DNA of 64,000 bases from Andeanibacterium fulvum (GCF_037154085.1 NZ_JBANRM010000002.1:248001-312000), one strand, 5' to 3'; counted from the stretch's first letter, positions 1-8,549 are shown. Program-made: numbers and translations. The notes: generated from the letters alone by a model not told the origin.

Positions 1-93
1 CAGCACTGCTTCCTCGAACCAGGCAAGCGCGCCGCGATCCTCCACTCCGAAATGGATGTCGCTCAAATGGAATAGTCTGGCAGCGATCGTCAT
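1..93 (-). CDS. Metallophosphoesterase, N-terminal fragment (runs off the window)
   Basis: Only the first 31 codons are inside the window. Read leftward from the ATG at 91-93, the protein begins MTIAARLFHLSDIHFG, and the LSDIHFG stretch is the first metal-binding motif (DxH) of calcineurin-like phosphoesterases. The ATG overlaps the stop codon of the upstream lipid-kinase-like gene by one base (TAATG), so the two are probably translationally coupled. Substrate cannot be inferred from this fragment. Family identity is clear from the motif; anything more specific is not supported. Confidence 0.75.
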   Translation of the reverse strand, partial: MTIAARLFHLSDIHFGVEDRGALAWFEEAVL

Positions 94-941
94 TACGGCT
101 CGGTAGCTAGCAGATCGACTTCGCAGGGGACCAGCGTGAAACACACGCGCGGTCCGCAATCGGCCTTCTCGCCGTCGATCAGCAGGCCGAGCGGATCGCC
201 CGCGACGCAGGCCAGCTCCAGTTCCGTGACCACGCCCAGCAATTCGCTCGGCCCATCGCGAAATTCACGGCGGAGCAAGGCCAGTCCCTGGACGAGGTAA
301 TCCTGCACTGTCTCCGCATAATAGGCATCGACCGCAAAACCATTCTCGCGCGGGGTCAGCATGATCAGCGGGTAGCCTTCGGGCCGACCGAGCTTGGGAT
401 CGACACAGGCAATCATCGGGGCCGCGACAGAGGCTTCGATCGCCTGGGCGGTACCGCTTGCGACGGCGGCGAGATCCGCCTTCCGCATGGCTTCGCGCAC
501 ATCGTACCAGGCCGTGCCCGGCCCGGCCATCAGCCCGGCGAGGCCATCGCCCTGCGGACAGCGGACGACGCCCGGCCGCACAATCCGCGCCATACCGCGC
601 GCCATGGCGGCAAGCACTTCACTCACATCCCGCTGACCGTGCAGCCGATGAAACAGGAGGTTCTTTGTCCCGCCCGGCAGCACGAGTACGGCGCCGCTCC
701 AGCCGTAAAGGGACGTAACCAACGCGTTGACCGTGCCATCGCCGGCATAGACCGCGACGAGCTTGATGCCCGCACCATCAAGCTCGGCAGCCGTGGGAAG
801 ATCGTCCTCCGGGAAATGGATCGTCCGGGAAAAGACGACGCCCGCCCCCTCAGCTGCTTTGTCCAGAGCCGCGAGCTTGTCCTTCCCGTTGCTGCCGCTG
901 GCCGCATTGGTGACCAGCCAGATCGATAGGGACTTCGTCAT
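93..941 (-). CDS. Diacylglycerol-kinase-family (YegS/BmrU-like) lipid kinase
   Basis: The protein has 282 residues, close to the usual size of single-domain DAGK_cat lipid kinases. The nucleotide-binding motif of the family (GGDGT) appears as AGDGTVN at residues 66-72, with the first glycine replaced by alanine. A second glycine-rich motif, LPGGTKNLL at 88-96, corresponds to the P-G-G-T-x-N element. No signal peptide is visible. It sits second in a leftward group: small membrane protein (10 bp upstream), this gene, then a metallophosphoesterase overlapping by one base. A kinase beside a phosphatase suggests a lipid headgroup pathway, but that is inference. No clear Shine-Dalgarno precedes the ATG. 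Confidence 0.8.
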   Translation of the reverse strand: MTKSLSIWLVTNAASGSNGKDKLAALDKAAEGAGVVFSRTIHFPEDDLPTAAELDGAGIKLVAVYAGDGTVNALVTSLYGWSGAVLVLPGGTKNLLFHRLHGQRDVSEVLAAMARGMARIVRPGVVRCPQGDGLAGLMAGPGTAWYDVREAMRKADLAAVASGTAQAIEASVAAPMIACVDPKLGRPEGYPLIMLTPRENGFAVDAYYAETVQDYLVQGLALLRREFRDGPSELLGVVTELELACVAGDPLGLLIDGEKADCGPRVCFTLVPCEVDLLATEP

Positions 942-951
942 AGGGGAAAGA

Positions 952-1218
952 TTACCAGCGGTTCGAGAGGATCAGCCAGGCGGCCACGGCATTGGAAGCG
1001 GTATAGGCGAAATAGCCCCAGCTCCACCCGGTCTGGCCATTGGCCACCAGCAGCATGACGGCGAGCAGCACCAGGAACTCCGCAGCGAGACTGGCCTTTC
1101 CGCCCGAGCGCACCAGAAACCGCGGCAGCATCCCGATCACCGGATGGCGGCTTTCAAGCACTGCCTTGTGCAGCGCGAAATTGCCGATGCCGAACAGGAA
1201 GGTGAAAAGAATCGCCAT
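952..1218 (-). CDS. Small integral membrane protein, function unknown
   Basis: About 88 residues from the ATG at 1216-1218 (MAILFTFLFG...). An upstream in-frame TTG at 1237-1239 would add seven residues but is less likely. Hydrophobic stretches lie near residues 1-12, 45-62 and 67-82, separated by a basic, Arg/His-containing loop, so it is probably a two- or three-pass inner-membrane protein. It ends 10 bp before the lipid-kinase-like gene and is likely its operon leader. I do not recognise a named family. Coding is supported by codon pattern and tight operon spacing. Confidence 0.6.
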   Translation of the reverse strand: MAILFTFLFGIGNFALHKAVLESRHPVIGMLPRFLVRSGGKASLAAEFLVLLAVMLLVANGQTGWSWGYFAYTASNAVAAWLILSNRW

Positions 1219-1425
1219 TGACCGGGAGGATGGCCGCAATTTCGTCGATTGCCAAACGCTGTTCGTCCGCCGGTTCGCGCACTTCGTCCATGAGGGACTC
1301 GCTCGTCGGGCGACTTTGCGTCGCCGTCGAAGTGCGCATGCGGACGAAAAAGGCCTGCCCTATCCCTGTTTGCGAGCGATGGCCCGGCGAATTCCGCGGC
1401 CACCGCCAGATGGAGGAATGAGGAA

Positions 1426-1722
1426 ATGAAAGCCCCTGTTTTCGCACTGGCCGCTGTGATTGCCGGCCTGGTCGCGGCCCAGCCGGCGCTCGCCGAAACG
1501 GCTGCAGTTACTTACAACGATCTCGATCTGACCACCAAGGAAGGCCAGAAGGAACTCGACCTGCGGATCGAAAAGGCCGCCAGGGACGTGTGCGGCCTGA
1601 ACGAAAAACAGGTCGGCAGCATGCTTCCCACGCGTGAGGCGAAGGCCTGCGTGAAAGATGCGCGCAAGCAGATCGAAAAGCGCGTCGCTAGCATCACCAA
1701 GAAGGAAACCGCCGGCAGCTGA
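1426..1722 (+). CDS. UrcA family protein (exported, 98 aa)
   Basis: A small exported protein with a signal peptide whose likely cleavage is after the ALA at residues 21-23. The mature part shows the UrcA pattern: V-x-Y-x-DLDL near residues 28-35, then a region with RIEKAARDVCG, and a second cysteine in KACVKDARKQI. The two cysteines may form a disulfide. The start is supported by AGGA/GGAGG elements just upstream (1412-1424). UrcA proteins are common in Sphingomonadales and Caulobacterales, and their biochemical function is unknown. The gene stands alone, converging with the LytTR regulator and followed by a hairpin at 1734-1774. Confidence 0.85.
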   Translation: MKAPVFALAAVIAGLVAAQPALAETAAVTYNDLDLTTKEGQKELDLRIEKAARDVCGLNEKQVGSMLPTREAKACVKDARKQIEKRVASITKKETAGS

Positions 1723-1733
1723 CCGGTTGGAGA

Positions 1734-1774
1734 GTCCCGCCGGGTCCAACCCAGTCCCAAGATACCGGCGGGAC
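1734..1774. terminator. Inverted repeat between convergent genes
   Basis: GTCCCGCCGG (1734-1743) and CCGGCGGGAC (1765-1774) form a perfect 10-bp stem with a 21-nt loop. It lies 12 bp after the UrcA stop and before the leftward LytTR gene ends. There is no T tract on either strand, so this is a candidate bidirectional stop or mRNA-stabilising hairpin, not a textbook intrinsic terminator. Confidence 0.5.
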
Positions 1775-1829
1775 ACCTGCCATGGCCGGCGATCCCCATC
1801 GGGCGCTTGTGTGCTGCAGTTCCGCCCGA

Positions 1830-2567
1830 TCAGCGGCCGGCCATGGCCTTCACACGGGACAGATAGGTGCGCCCGATGCGCAGCGCCTCCCCGTCATCGA
1901 CCTCGACCGACCACACGCCCAGCCCTTCGTGCCTGAGGCCGCGGATCGAATCCCGGCGCAGGATGCAGGACCGGTGGATGCGGATAAATTCCGCGGGGTT
2001 GAGCCGCGCTTCAAGCCCGGCAATAGTCTGCAGCAGCAGATAGCTGCTTTCCCCCACATGCAGCCGCACATAATCGCGCTCCGCATCGATCCGTTCGACC
2101 TGTGCGGCCTCGATACGGATCAGTTCGGACCGGTGCGGCACCCAGAATTCGGTGAGCCACTCGCTCGCGACGCTGCCCACGGTGCCCCGGCGGGCAACAG
2201 CTCGGCCGATCGCACGTTCCAACCGCTCCGGAGTGACCGGCTTGAGGACGTAATCCACCGCATCAAGATCGAAGGCTTCCACGGCGAAATGATCATGCGC
2301 GGTAACGAAGATCACGGCAGGACGCACCTCACGCCCAGCAAGTGCGCGGGCGACCTGCAGCCCGTCCATTTCCGGCATGGTCATATCCAGCAGCAACAGA
2401 TCGGGCGAGAGCGCATCCACCAGCCGCAGGGCCGCGCCGCCGTCGCTCGCGGTGCCGATCACCGCAAGGTCCCGCAGTTCGGCACAGATCACCTGCATCC
2501 GCTCCACCGCGAGCGGTTCGTCATCCACGATCAGGGTGCGCATCGGGGCGGGGCTGTCGTCAGGCAT
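1830..2567 (-). CDS. LytTR-type response regulator
   Basis: A 245-residue DNA-binding response regulator. The receiver domain occupies roughly residues 9-125, with the acidic pair in VDDEP (15-16), the phospho-acceptor Asp61 in LLLLDMTMP, and the conserved Lys in DYVLKPV. The C-terminal half (about 145-240) is a LytTR DNA-binding domain, with the family pattern RDYVRLH and FIRIHRSCI. Its start overlaps the stop of the adjacent sensor kinase by 8 bases, so the pair is one operon and almost certainly a cognate two-component system. A second ATG eight codons in (2541-2543) is possible. Target genes are not evident. Confidence 0.92.
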   Translation of the reverse strand: MPDDSPAPMRTLIVDDEPLAVERMQVICAELRDLAVIGTASDGGAALRLVDALSPDLLLLDMTMPEMDGLQVARALAGREVRPAVIFVTAHDHFAVEAFDLDAVDYVLKPVTPERLERAIGRAVARRGTVGSVASEWLTEFWVPHRSELIRIEAAQVERIDAERDYVRLHVGESSYLLLQTIAGLEARLNPAEFIRIHRSCILRRDSIRGLRHEGLGVWSVEVDDGEALRIGRTYLSRVKAMAGR

Positions 2568-3831
2568 CGGCAGTCCTGTGAGTCAGAAGGGGAATCCGGA
2601 TATGGGTTGCATAACCCGATCCGGTCGGTCCGGAAACGATGCTGGCCTGTTCGCCGAACCGCGCCTCGAGCCGCTCACGCACATTCTGCAGGCCAATTCC
2701 ATAACCATCCGCCGGCTGTGCAGGGCCCGCCGCGCGCTTGCCCTTGCCATCATCTGATACGGTGATGACCAGCCTTCCATATTCCTCCCGCGCAGAAAGG
2801 GTGATGGTGACCTTTCCGGCCGAAGGCGCAACGGCATGCTTCACCGAATTTTCCACCAGCGGCTGCAGGATCATGCCCGGCACCTTCGCCCCTTCGAGTT
2901 CGGGGGGCAATTGATAGACGGCCACCAGCCGGTCAGGAAAACGCACAGCCTCGATATCGAGATAAAGCCGCTGCAGGCCGAATTCATCGCGCAGCGGCAC
3001 GTCCGACGTCGGATCGTCCGCCAGGCTGCTGCGATAGAAGGTGGAGATCATCTGGATCATCCGCTCGGCTTGCTGATTGCGACCAGTAAGGACCAGCGCG
3101 GACAGCGAATTGAGCGTGTTGAACAGGAAATGCGGGTTCACCTGATAACGCAGCGAGCGTAGTTCCGCTGCCTTCGCCGCCCGGCGAAACGCCCCTTCGC
3201 GCCGCTCCGCCGTGCGCGCCTGCTCACCCGCGACAAGAGCGAGATAGAGCGCGCACCATGCCAGCATGAGAAAATATCGGCCAAGCGCGATCTCGGGCAG
3301 CCCGGTATCCTGCGGGGAGGGCGTATTGATAGTGATCGCCTGCGGCAATTCCTCCAGCGTGGCGGAACCGCCATCGGTCTCCTCGCCCGTCGGCGTGGCC
3401 CGCGGTGCGGGGGAAGACGTCACGGGAATATCGACCAGCAGATTGCCGCTCTCGTCGCGGCGAACCTTGAAGCCCTGCTTTTCGCCGAAGCTCTTGGCGA
3501 TTTGGGTTTCAAGGTCGGAAAAGACGAGCCGATTCGCCTGGGCGAGCACGATCGAGACCGGGGCCGAAATGACCAGGGCGGCAGCGACCTTCACCCATAG
3601 GGGCCTGTGATCGAACTGGCGCAGGATCAGCCACATGGCGAAGGTCACCGCCACGCCGATCAGCGCCACGACTGCGCGGCGCCACAGCAGTTCGAACTCG
3701 AAGCCGAGATCGAGAAGCTCCGCCCGGATCGTGGTGAGCACGAAATAGCACGCCCACAGCCCCACAATGGAGGCCAGGACAGTGCTTACCGGTACGCGCG
3801 GACGCGCGAGATCGAGTGCGGGTTCCTGCAT
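2560..3831 (-). CDS. LytS/YehU-type membrane sensor histidine kinase
   Basis: A histidine kinase of the His_kinase (PF06580) type that partners the LytTR regulator. From the ATG at 3829-3831 it has 423 residues; an upstream GTG at 3883-3885 would add 18. Three hydrophobic segments near residues 16-34, 52-70 and 81-98, a roughly 85-residue loop, and a fourth segment near 184-201 predict a periplasmic sensing loop. The phospho-accepting histidine lies in QVNPHFLFNTLNSL (about His234). The ATPase domain follows, with an N box in PLVENSVKHAV and glycine-rich motifs in SDDGKG and GIGLQNVRERL. The ligand is unknown. Confidence 0.9.
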   Translation of the reverse strand: MQEPALDLARPRVPVSTVLASIVGLWACYFVLTTIRAELLDLGFEFELLWRRAVVALIGVAVTFAMWLILRQFDHRPLWVKVAAALVISAPVSIVLAQANRLVFSDLETQIAKSFGEKQGFKVRRDESGNLLVDIPVTSSPAPRATPTGEETDGGSATLEELPQAITINTPSPQDTGLPEIALGRYFLMLAWCALYLALVAGEQARTAERREGAFRRAAKAAELRSLRYQVNPHFLFNTLNSLSALVLTGRNQQAERMIQMISTFYRSSLADDPTSDVPLRDEFGLQRLYLDIEAVRFPDRLVAVYQLPPELEGAKVPGMILQPLVENSVKHAVAPSAGKVTITLSAREEYGRLVITVSDDGKGKRAAGPAQPADGYGIGLQNVRERLEARFGEQASIVSGPTGSGYATHIRIPLLTHRTADA

Positions 3832-3968
3832 GCACAACCGGGATAGCCGCAAGGCCTGCCCGATGGCCAGCCCGGCAATCGGCACGGGTCAGCCCTTGGT
3901 CGAACCACCAGCACCCGATTCCGCCCGACGAATGTCGAGCGGATCGGACCAGCCGTGCCTCCGGTGTC

Positions 3969-5489
3969 TCAGGCGAGCAGCTTTTCCCTGGCGATCTTCT
4001 CCCGCCACACCAGCGGAGCGAGCTGGTGAACGTTGTTGCCCTCGCTATCGACGGCGACAGTGACCGGGAAGTCCTTCACCTCGAATTCGTAGATCGCTTC
4101 CATGCCGAGATCTTCGAAGCCGACGACCTTGCTGCCCTTGATCGCGCGGGCGACCAGATAGGCTGCGCCGCCCACAGCCATCAGATAAGCGCTCTTGTGA
4201 TCGCGGATCGCGTCGACCGCCATCGGGCCCCGCTCTGCCTTGCCGACCATGGCCAAAAGGCCCTGTTCGAGCATCATGCGCGTGAACTTGTCCATGCGGG
4301 TGGCGGTAGTGGGGCCGGCAGGGCCGACGATTTCCTCGCCCACCGGATCGACCGGGCCGACATAATAGATCACGCGGCCCTTGAACTCGACCGGCAGTTC
4401 CTCGCCCCTGGCCAGCATGTCCTGAATGCGCTTGTGAGCGGCATCGCGGCCAGTGAGCATCTTGCCGTTGAGCAGCAGGCGGTCGCCCTGCTTCCAGCCC
4501 TGCACCATTTCGGGCGTCAACTCGTCGAGATTGACGCGGATCGCGGCACTGTCGGGCTGCCAGTCGACCTTGGGCCATTCGTCGAGGTTCGGCGCCTCGA
4601 GGAAGGAAGGGCCCGATCCGTCCAGCGTGAAATGCGCATGGCGGGTTGCGGCGCAATTGGGGATCATCGCAACCGGCTTGCCTGCGGCATGGCAGGGCCA
4701 GTCGAGAATCTTGACGTCGAGAATCGTGGCAAGGCCGCCCAGGCCCTGCGCGCCGATGCCCAGCGCGTTCACCTGGTCGAAGATCTCGATCCGCAGCGCC
4801 TCGATATCGTTCTGCGGCCCCCGCTCCTTGAGCTGAGCCATGTCGATCGGTTCCATCAGGCTCTGCTTGGCGAGCTTGACGCAATGTTCCGCCGTGCCGC
4901 CGATGCCGATGCCCAGCATGCCCGGCGGGCACCAGCCGGCACCCATCTGTGGAATCATTTCCAGCACCCAGTCCACGATATTGTCGCTGGGGTTCATCAT
5001 CTTGAACTTGGACTTGTTCTCGCTGCCGCCACCCTTGGCCGCGACATCGACCGAAACCTTGCTGCCCGGCACCATCTCCACGCTCAGCACGCAGGGCGTG
5101 TTGTCGCGCGTGTTGCGGCGGGTGAAGGCCGGATCGGCCAGAACCGAAGCGCGCAGCTTGTTTTCCGGGTGGAGATAGGCGCGGCGCACGCCTTCATCGA
5201 CCACGTCCTGCAGCGAGCGGCGCGATTCAAGCCGGCAGTCCTGGCCCCATTCGATGAAGACGTTGACGATACCGGTGTCCTGGCAGATCGGCCGGTGCCC
5301 TTCGGCGCACATGCGGCTGTTGGTGAGGATCTGCGCAATCGCATCCTTGGCCGCCGGGCCCTGTTCCGCCTCATAGGCATCGCCCAGCGCGCGGATGTAA
5401 TCCATCGGATGGAAATACGAGATATATTGCAGCGCGTCGGCCACGCTTTCGATGAGGTCTTCTTCGCGGATCGTAACCATGTCGCTCAT
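3969..5489 (-). CDS. fumA: Fumarate hydratase, class I ([4Fe-4S])
   Basis: At 506 residues this is a full-length class I fumarase, interconverting fumarate and L-malate in the TCA cycle. The N-terminal alpha-type domain contains GHRPICQDTG and EHCVKLAKQS, and IPNCAATRHAHF carries a third cysteine; these three match the expected [4Fe-4S] ligands. The C-terminal beta domain contains YYVGPVDP and GPAGPTTATRMD. The start is supported by AGGAGG nine bases upstream. The oxygen-sensitive class I enzyme is usual in many alphaproteobacteria. It is transcribed away from the methyltransferase-like gene, with about 150 bp of shared promoter region. Confidence 0.95.
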   Translation of the reverse strand: MSDMVTIREEDLIESVADALQYISYFHPMDYIRALGDAYEAEQGPAAKDAIAQILTNSRMCAEGHRPICQDTGIVNVFIEWGQDCRLESRRSLQDVVDEGVRRAYLHPENKLRASVLADPAFTRRNTRDNTPCVLSVEMVPGSKVSVDVAAKGGGSENKSKFKMMNPSDNIVDWVLEMIPQMGAGWCPPGMLGIGIGGTAEHCVKLAKQSLMEPIDMAQLKERGPQNDIEALRIEIFDQVNALGIGAQGLGGLATILDVKILDWPCHAAGKPVAMIPNCAATRHAHFTLDGSGPSFLEAPNLDEWPKVDWQPDSAAIRVNLDELTPEMVQGWKQGDRLLLNGKMLTGRDAAHKRIQDMLARGEELPVEFKGRVIYYVGPVDPVGEEIVGPAGPTTATRMDKFTRMMLEQGLLAMVGKAERGPMAVDAIRDHKSAYLMAVGGAAYLVARAIKGSKVVGFEDLGMEAIYEFEVKDFPVTVAVDSEGNNVHQLAPLVWREKIAREKLLA

Positions 5490-5643
5490 CGAGCGTAGCC
5501 TCCTGCCTGTCGAATGCCCGCCCCCTTATCGCCCACGCGCTTTACCGTCAAAGCGCTTGGCTGGCGGCGTCGTTCCGCCTAAAGCGGAGCAGATTGCGCG
5601 GGCGTGTTAGAGGTACAATACAGCCCGTATGAAGGGTTCGGGA

Positions 5644-6252
5644 ATGACAATCGTGAAAGATCGGCCGGCCGATGCCGGATATGCTGCAGCCCGCAAGGCA
5701 ATGGTGGACAGCCAGCTGCGCGTGAGCGGGGTCAACACCGATATCGTGCGCGAGCGCATGGGCGCTGTCGCACGCGAGGAATTCGTGCCGGCAGCCATGC
5801 GCGCCATCGCCTACATGGACCGCGCCGTGCCGCTGGGGAACGGCCGTTTCCTGGCCGCGCCGCTCGTCCATGGCATGATGCTGGAAGAATCCGCCCCCGC
5901 TGCCGATGACAGCGTGCTGCTGGTGGATGGCGGCAGTGGCTACCTGGCCGAATTGCTGCGCCCGCTTGTCGCTTCGCTCGAAGTCGCGACGCCGGAAGAT
6001 GCCGCGGCAGCATCGCGCAAGAAGGGCGACATCACCCTGCTGGTGATCGATGGTGCGATCGGCGAGCTGCCCGACGCGCTGGCCAAGCGCCTCGCCGACA
6101 ATGGCCGGGTCGTTTCCGGGCTGGTGGTGCGCGGGCTTACGCGCCTTGCCTCGGGCCGCAAGATCGCGGGCGAGGTTTCGCTGATTCCGCTCGCAGAAAT
6201 CGGCATTCCGGTGCTTCCCGAATTCGCGGTGCCCAAGAGCTGGAGCTTCTGA
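5644..6252 (+). CDS. Protein-L-isoaspartate O-methyltransferase-like protein (degenerate)
   Basis: About 202 residues from the ATG at 5644, which has GGTTCGGGA just upstream; an ATG at 5629 is also in frame. The N-terminus (ARKAMVDSQLRVSGV) and the stretch RERMGAVAREEFVPA are typical of the PCMT family found beside tolC in alphaproteobacteria. The SAM-binding glycine motif is altered: VDGGSGYLAELL replaces the usual VLEIGTGSGY form. The central region is shorter than in active enzymes. Methyltransferase activity is therefore uncertain. It ends 2 bp before tolC, so the two are co-transcribed. Confidence 0.78.
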   Translation: MTIVKDRPADAGYAAARKAMVDSQLRVSGVNTDIVRERMGAVAREEFVPAAMRAIAYMDRAVPLGNGRFLAAPLVHGMMLEESAPAADDSVLLVDGGSGYLAELLRPLVASLEVATPEDAAAASRKKGDITLLVIDGAIGELPDALAKRLADNGRVVSGLVVRGLTRLASGRKIAGEVSLIPLAEIGIPVLPEFAVPKSWSF

Positions 6253-6254
6253 TC

Positions 6255-7691
6255 ATGCCCGCGGGGGGAACGAGGCTGGCCCTGCTGGCCGGTACGGCTG
6301 CGCTGCTGGCGCCGACGCCGGTGCTGGCCGACACGCTGAAGGATGCCCTGCTGGGCGCCTACCAGACGAACCCCACGCTGCAGGCGGCCCGCGCAAATCA
6401 GCGTGCCACCGATGAGAACGTGCCGATCAATCGCGCCAGTGGCCTGCCTTCGGTCAGCGGCTCGGCCACCTATACCGAACAGCTCAAGGAAACGACGCCC
6501 GATCCGACCAACCTGTTCGCGGACCGGACCCTTGGCGGATCGATCTCGCTTTCGGTTCCGGTCTATTCCGGCGGTTCGGTGCGCAATTCGATCAGCGCGG
6601 CCGAAACCCGCGTGAAGGCCGGACAGCTGGACCTGCGCGCTACCGAAAGCAGCGTGTTCAGCCAGACAGTGACCGCCTATATGGACGTGATCCTGAACGA
6701 GGCAGTGGTCGGGCTGTCGGCCAACAATGTCGATGTTCTGACGGTCAACCTGCAGGCGACCCGCGACCGGTTCGAGATCGGCGACCTCACCCGCACTGAC
6801 GTTGCGCAATCCGAATCGCGTCTTGCCCTTGCGCAGGGCGACCTGCGCAGCGCGCGGGCCAATCTCGCCTCGGCGCGGGAACGTTATATCCAGCTGGTGG
6901 GCAAACAGCCCGAAAACCTCCAGCCGCCGCCGCCTCTGCCTGGCCTGCCCGCGACGCCGGAAGAAGCAGTCTCGGCCGCGCTGGATAGCAATCCGGACCT
7001 GCTCGCCGCCAAGGAACGCTCGAACGCGGCGAAATACGATATCGACGTGGCCAGCGCCGGCCGCCTGCCCAAGCTGGAAGTATTCACTACCGGCACATAT
7101 AGCGATCCTCTGGGCAGCGTAACCAATGCCACCGGCGCCACGGGTGCATCGGCAGGCGTGCGCGCCACTATACCGCTGTTCCAGGGCGGCCGTCCCGCCG
7201 CGCAGGAACGCCAGGCCCAGGCCCGGTCCGCTGCGGCACTGGAGCAGGAAATCGGCACCGAACGCAGCGTGATCTCGCAGGTCCGCGCCGCCTTTTCGAG
7301 CCTTGAAGCGGCCAACTCCATCATTGCTTCCACCCAGACCGCCGTCAGCGCTGCGGAACTGAGCCTTGAGGGCGTGCGCGCCGAAAACACGGTGGGCAAT
7401 CGCACGATCCTTGAAATCCTCAACGCCGAGCAGGAATTGCTCAGCGCGCGGGTCCAGTTGGTGACGGCACGGCGCAATGCCTATGTCGCCGGCTTCACCC
7501 TGCTGGCCGCCATGGGGCGTGCCGAAGCGCGCGATCTGGGGTTGGGCGACGAGGGTGTGCTTTACGATCCGCAGGTCAATTATGACCGGGTGAAGAGCAA
7601 GATCTGGGACTGGGCTTTCGACCCCGATCCGGTCGCGCAATCGACGCGAACCGTTGACACGCCGACGCAGGACGGCGAAGTTCCTAAATAG
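6255..7691 (+). CDS. tolC: TolC family outer-membrane channel protein
   Basis: A 478-residue type I secretion/efflux outer-membrane factor. A signal peptide ends near residue 25 (VLADTLKDALL). Two outer-membrane efflux repeats follow: about 26-215 and 235-440, with helix patterns such as TDVAQSESRLALAQGDL and the second-repeat motif LEILNAEQELLSARVQLV. It would form the trimeric periplasmic tunnel used by RND, MFS or ABC exporters; no inner-membrane partner is encoded nearby. It begins 2 bp after the PCMT-like gene and is followed 25 bp later by the PopZ-like gene. Confidence 0.93.
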   Translation: MPAGGTRLALLAGTAALLAPTPVLADTLKDALLGAYQTNPTLQAARANQRATDENVPINRASGLPSVSGSATYTEQLKETTPDPTNLFADRTLGGSISLSVPVYSGGSVRNSISAAETRVKAGQLDLRATESSVFSQTVTAYMDVILNEAVVGLSANNVDVLTVNLQATRDRFEIGDLTRTDVAQSESRLALAQGDLRSARANLASARERYIQLVGKQPENLQPPPPLPGLPATPEEAVSAALDSNPDLLAAKERSNAAKYDIDVASAGRLPKLEVFTTGTYSDPLGSVTNATGATGASAGVRATIPLFQGGRPAAQERQAQARSAAALEQEIGTERSVISQVRAAFSSLEAANSIIASTQTAVSAAELSLEGVRAENTVGNRTILEILNAEQELLSARVQLVTARRNAYVAGFTLLAAMGRAEARDLGLGDEGVLYDPQVNYDRVKSKIWDWAFDPDPVAQSTRTVDTPTQDGEVPK

Positions 7692-7716
7692 TAAGAGCTT
7701 TGGGGGCTTTGAAACC

Positions 7717-8157
7717 ATGCGGCATGAGAGCGAACCGTCGGTCGAGGAAATCCTCGCATCGATCAAAAAAGTGATCGCGCGCGACAATCGCGAGACCGCG
7801 CAGGAAGAACATCGTCGTCGTGAGAATCGGGGGATTTCCGCGGCTCGCACGGTGGAAGACGTGCTCGAACTCAGCACTGAGGCCGTGCTGCACTCGATCG
7901 ACGAGGCTGACGAGGATTCGGGCCTGATCGCGGAAGAATCGCGGGCTTCGATGCGCGAATCGCTTGCAGCCCTCGCCATGCTCGCCGAGCCGGGCGCACC
8001 GCCGCAGATCGTCCGTTCGGGCGAAACCTCGCTGGAAGGCATGGTGCGCGAAATGCTTCGCCCGATGCTGGCCGATTGGCTCGACAAGAACCTGCCCGCC
8101 ATGGTCGAGAAGCTCGTCGCGGCGGAAATCGCGCGAATCGCCGGCAAGCGGGGCTGA
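7717..8157 (+). CDS. popZ: PopZ-like polar organising protein (DUF2497)
   Basis: The likely start is the ATG at 7717, giving a 146-residue protein beginning MRHESEPSVEEILASIKKV. The N-terminal EEILASIKKVIARD motif and the C-terminal helices (LEGMVREMLRPMLADWLDK and a following VEKLVAAEIARIAG) are the two conserved ends of PopZ/DUF2497. The middle is acidic and low in complexity, as in PopZ, though shorter. In Caulobacter PopZ forms a polar matrix that anchors ParB-parS; parS and parAB are in this same window. In Caulobacter popZ neighbours valS, but here a ferredoxin gene follows. Polar function is inferred from the family. Confidence 0.82.
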   Translation: MRHESEPSVEEILASIKKVIARDNRETAQEEHRRRENRGISAARTVEDVLELSTEAVLHSIDEADEDSGLIAEESRASMRESLAALAMLAEPGAPPQIVRSGETSLEGMVREMLRPMLADWLDKNLPAMVEKLVAAEIARIAGKRG

Positions 8158-8169
8158 CGGCAGCCCCGC

Positions 8170-8538
8170 ATGGCCCTGGACAGCATTGAGCGGGCCAGAA
8201 AGGCGCTGGACCTCATCGGCGGCGCCGGGATCGAGCGACACATCTTCATCTGCGCCATGTCCGAAAAGGGCAAATGCTGTGACCGTGCGACGGGCGAGGC
8301 TGCGTGGAATTTCCTCAAGCGGCGCCTGCGCGAACTGGGCCTGGCAGGACCCAAGGGTCGGGTTCAGCGCACCAAGGCGGACTGCCTTCAGATTTGCGAG
8401 GCCGGGCCTGTCGCAGTCGTCTGGCCGGACGGCGTCTGGTACCATTCCTGCACCGAGGACGTGCTGGAGCGGATCATTCAGGAACATCTGATCGGCGGCG
8501 TGCCGGTGGAGGATTTCCGCCTTTATCCCACTCGCTGA
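8170..8538 (+). CDS. Thioredoxin-like (2Fe-2S) ferredoxin
   Basis: A 122-residue ferredoxin with a thioredoxin-like fold. Cysteines at 28 and 36/37 (FICAMSEKGKCC) and at 72 and 76 (DCLQICEAGP) give the four-cysteine pattern of this family, and the segment GPVAVVWPDGVWYHS followed by VLERIIQEHL is characteristic of its C-terminal half. It would carry one electron in the cytoplasm; the partner is unknown. The gene starts 12 bp after popZ and appears to end the rightward operon, facing the membrane protein at 8550-8849. Confidence 0.88.
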   Translation: MALDSIERARKALDLIGGAGIERHIFICAMSEKGKCCDRATGEAAWNFLKRRLRELGLAGPKGRVQRTKADCLQICEAGPVAVVWPDGVWYHSCTEDVLERIIQEHLIGGVPVEDFRLYPTR

Positions 8539-8549
8539 CGCGCGCGCAT

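Noticed and set aside
3816..5498. 560-codon frame on the + strand opposite fumarase
   Set aside because: Shadow of fumA; His/Ala/Arg-rich translation without motifs.
5940..8354. Very long open frame (804 codons) on the - strand opposite tolC, popZ and the ferredoxin gene
   Set aside because: It is the antisense shadow of clearly recognised genes in GC-rich DNA, with low-complexity Arg/Ser/Ala composition and no domain.
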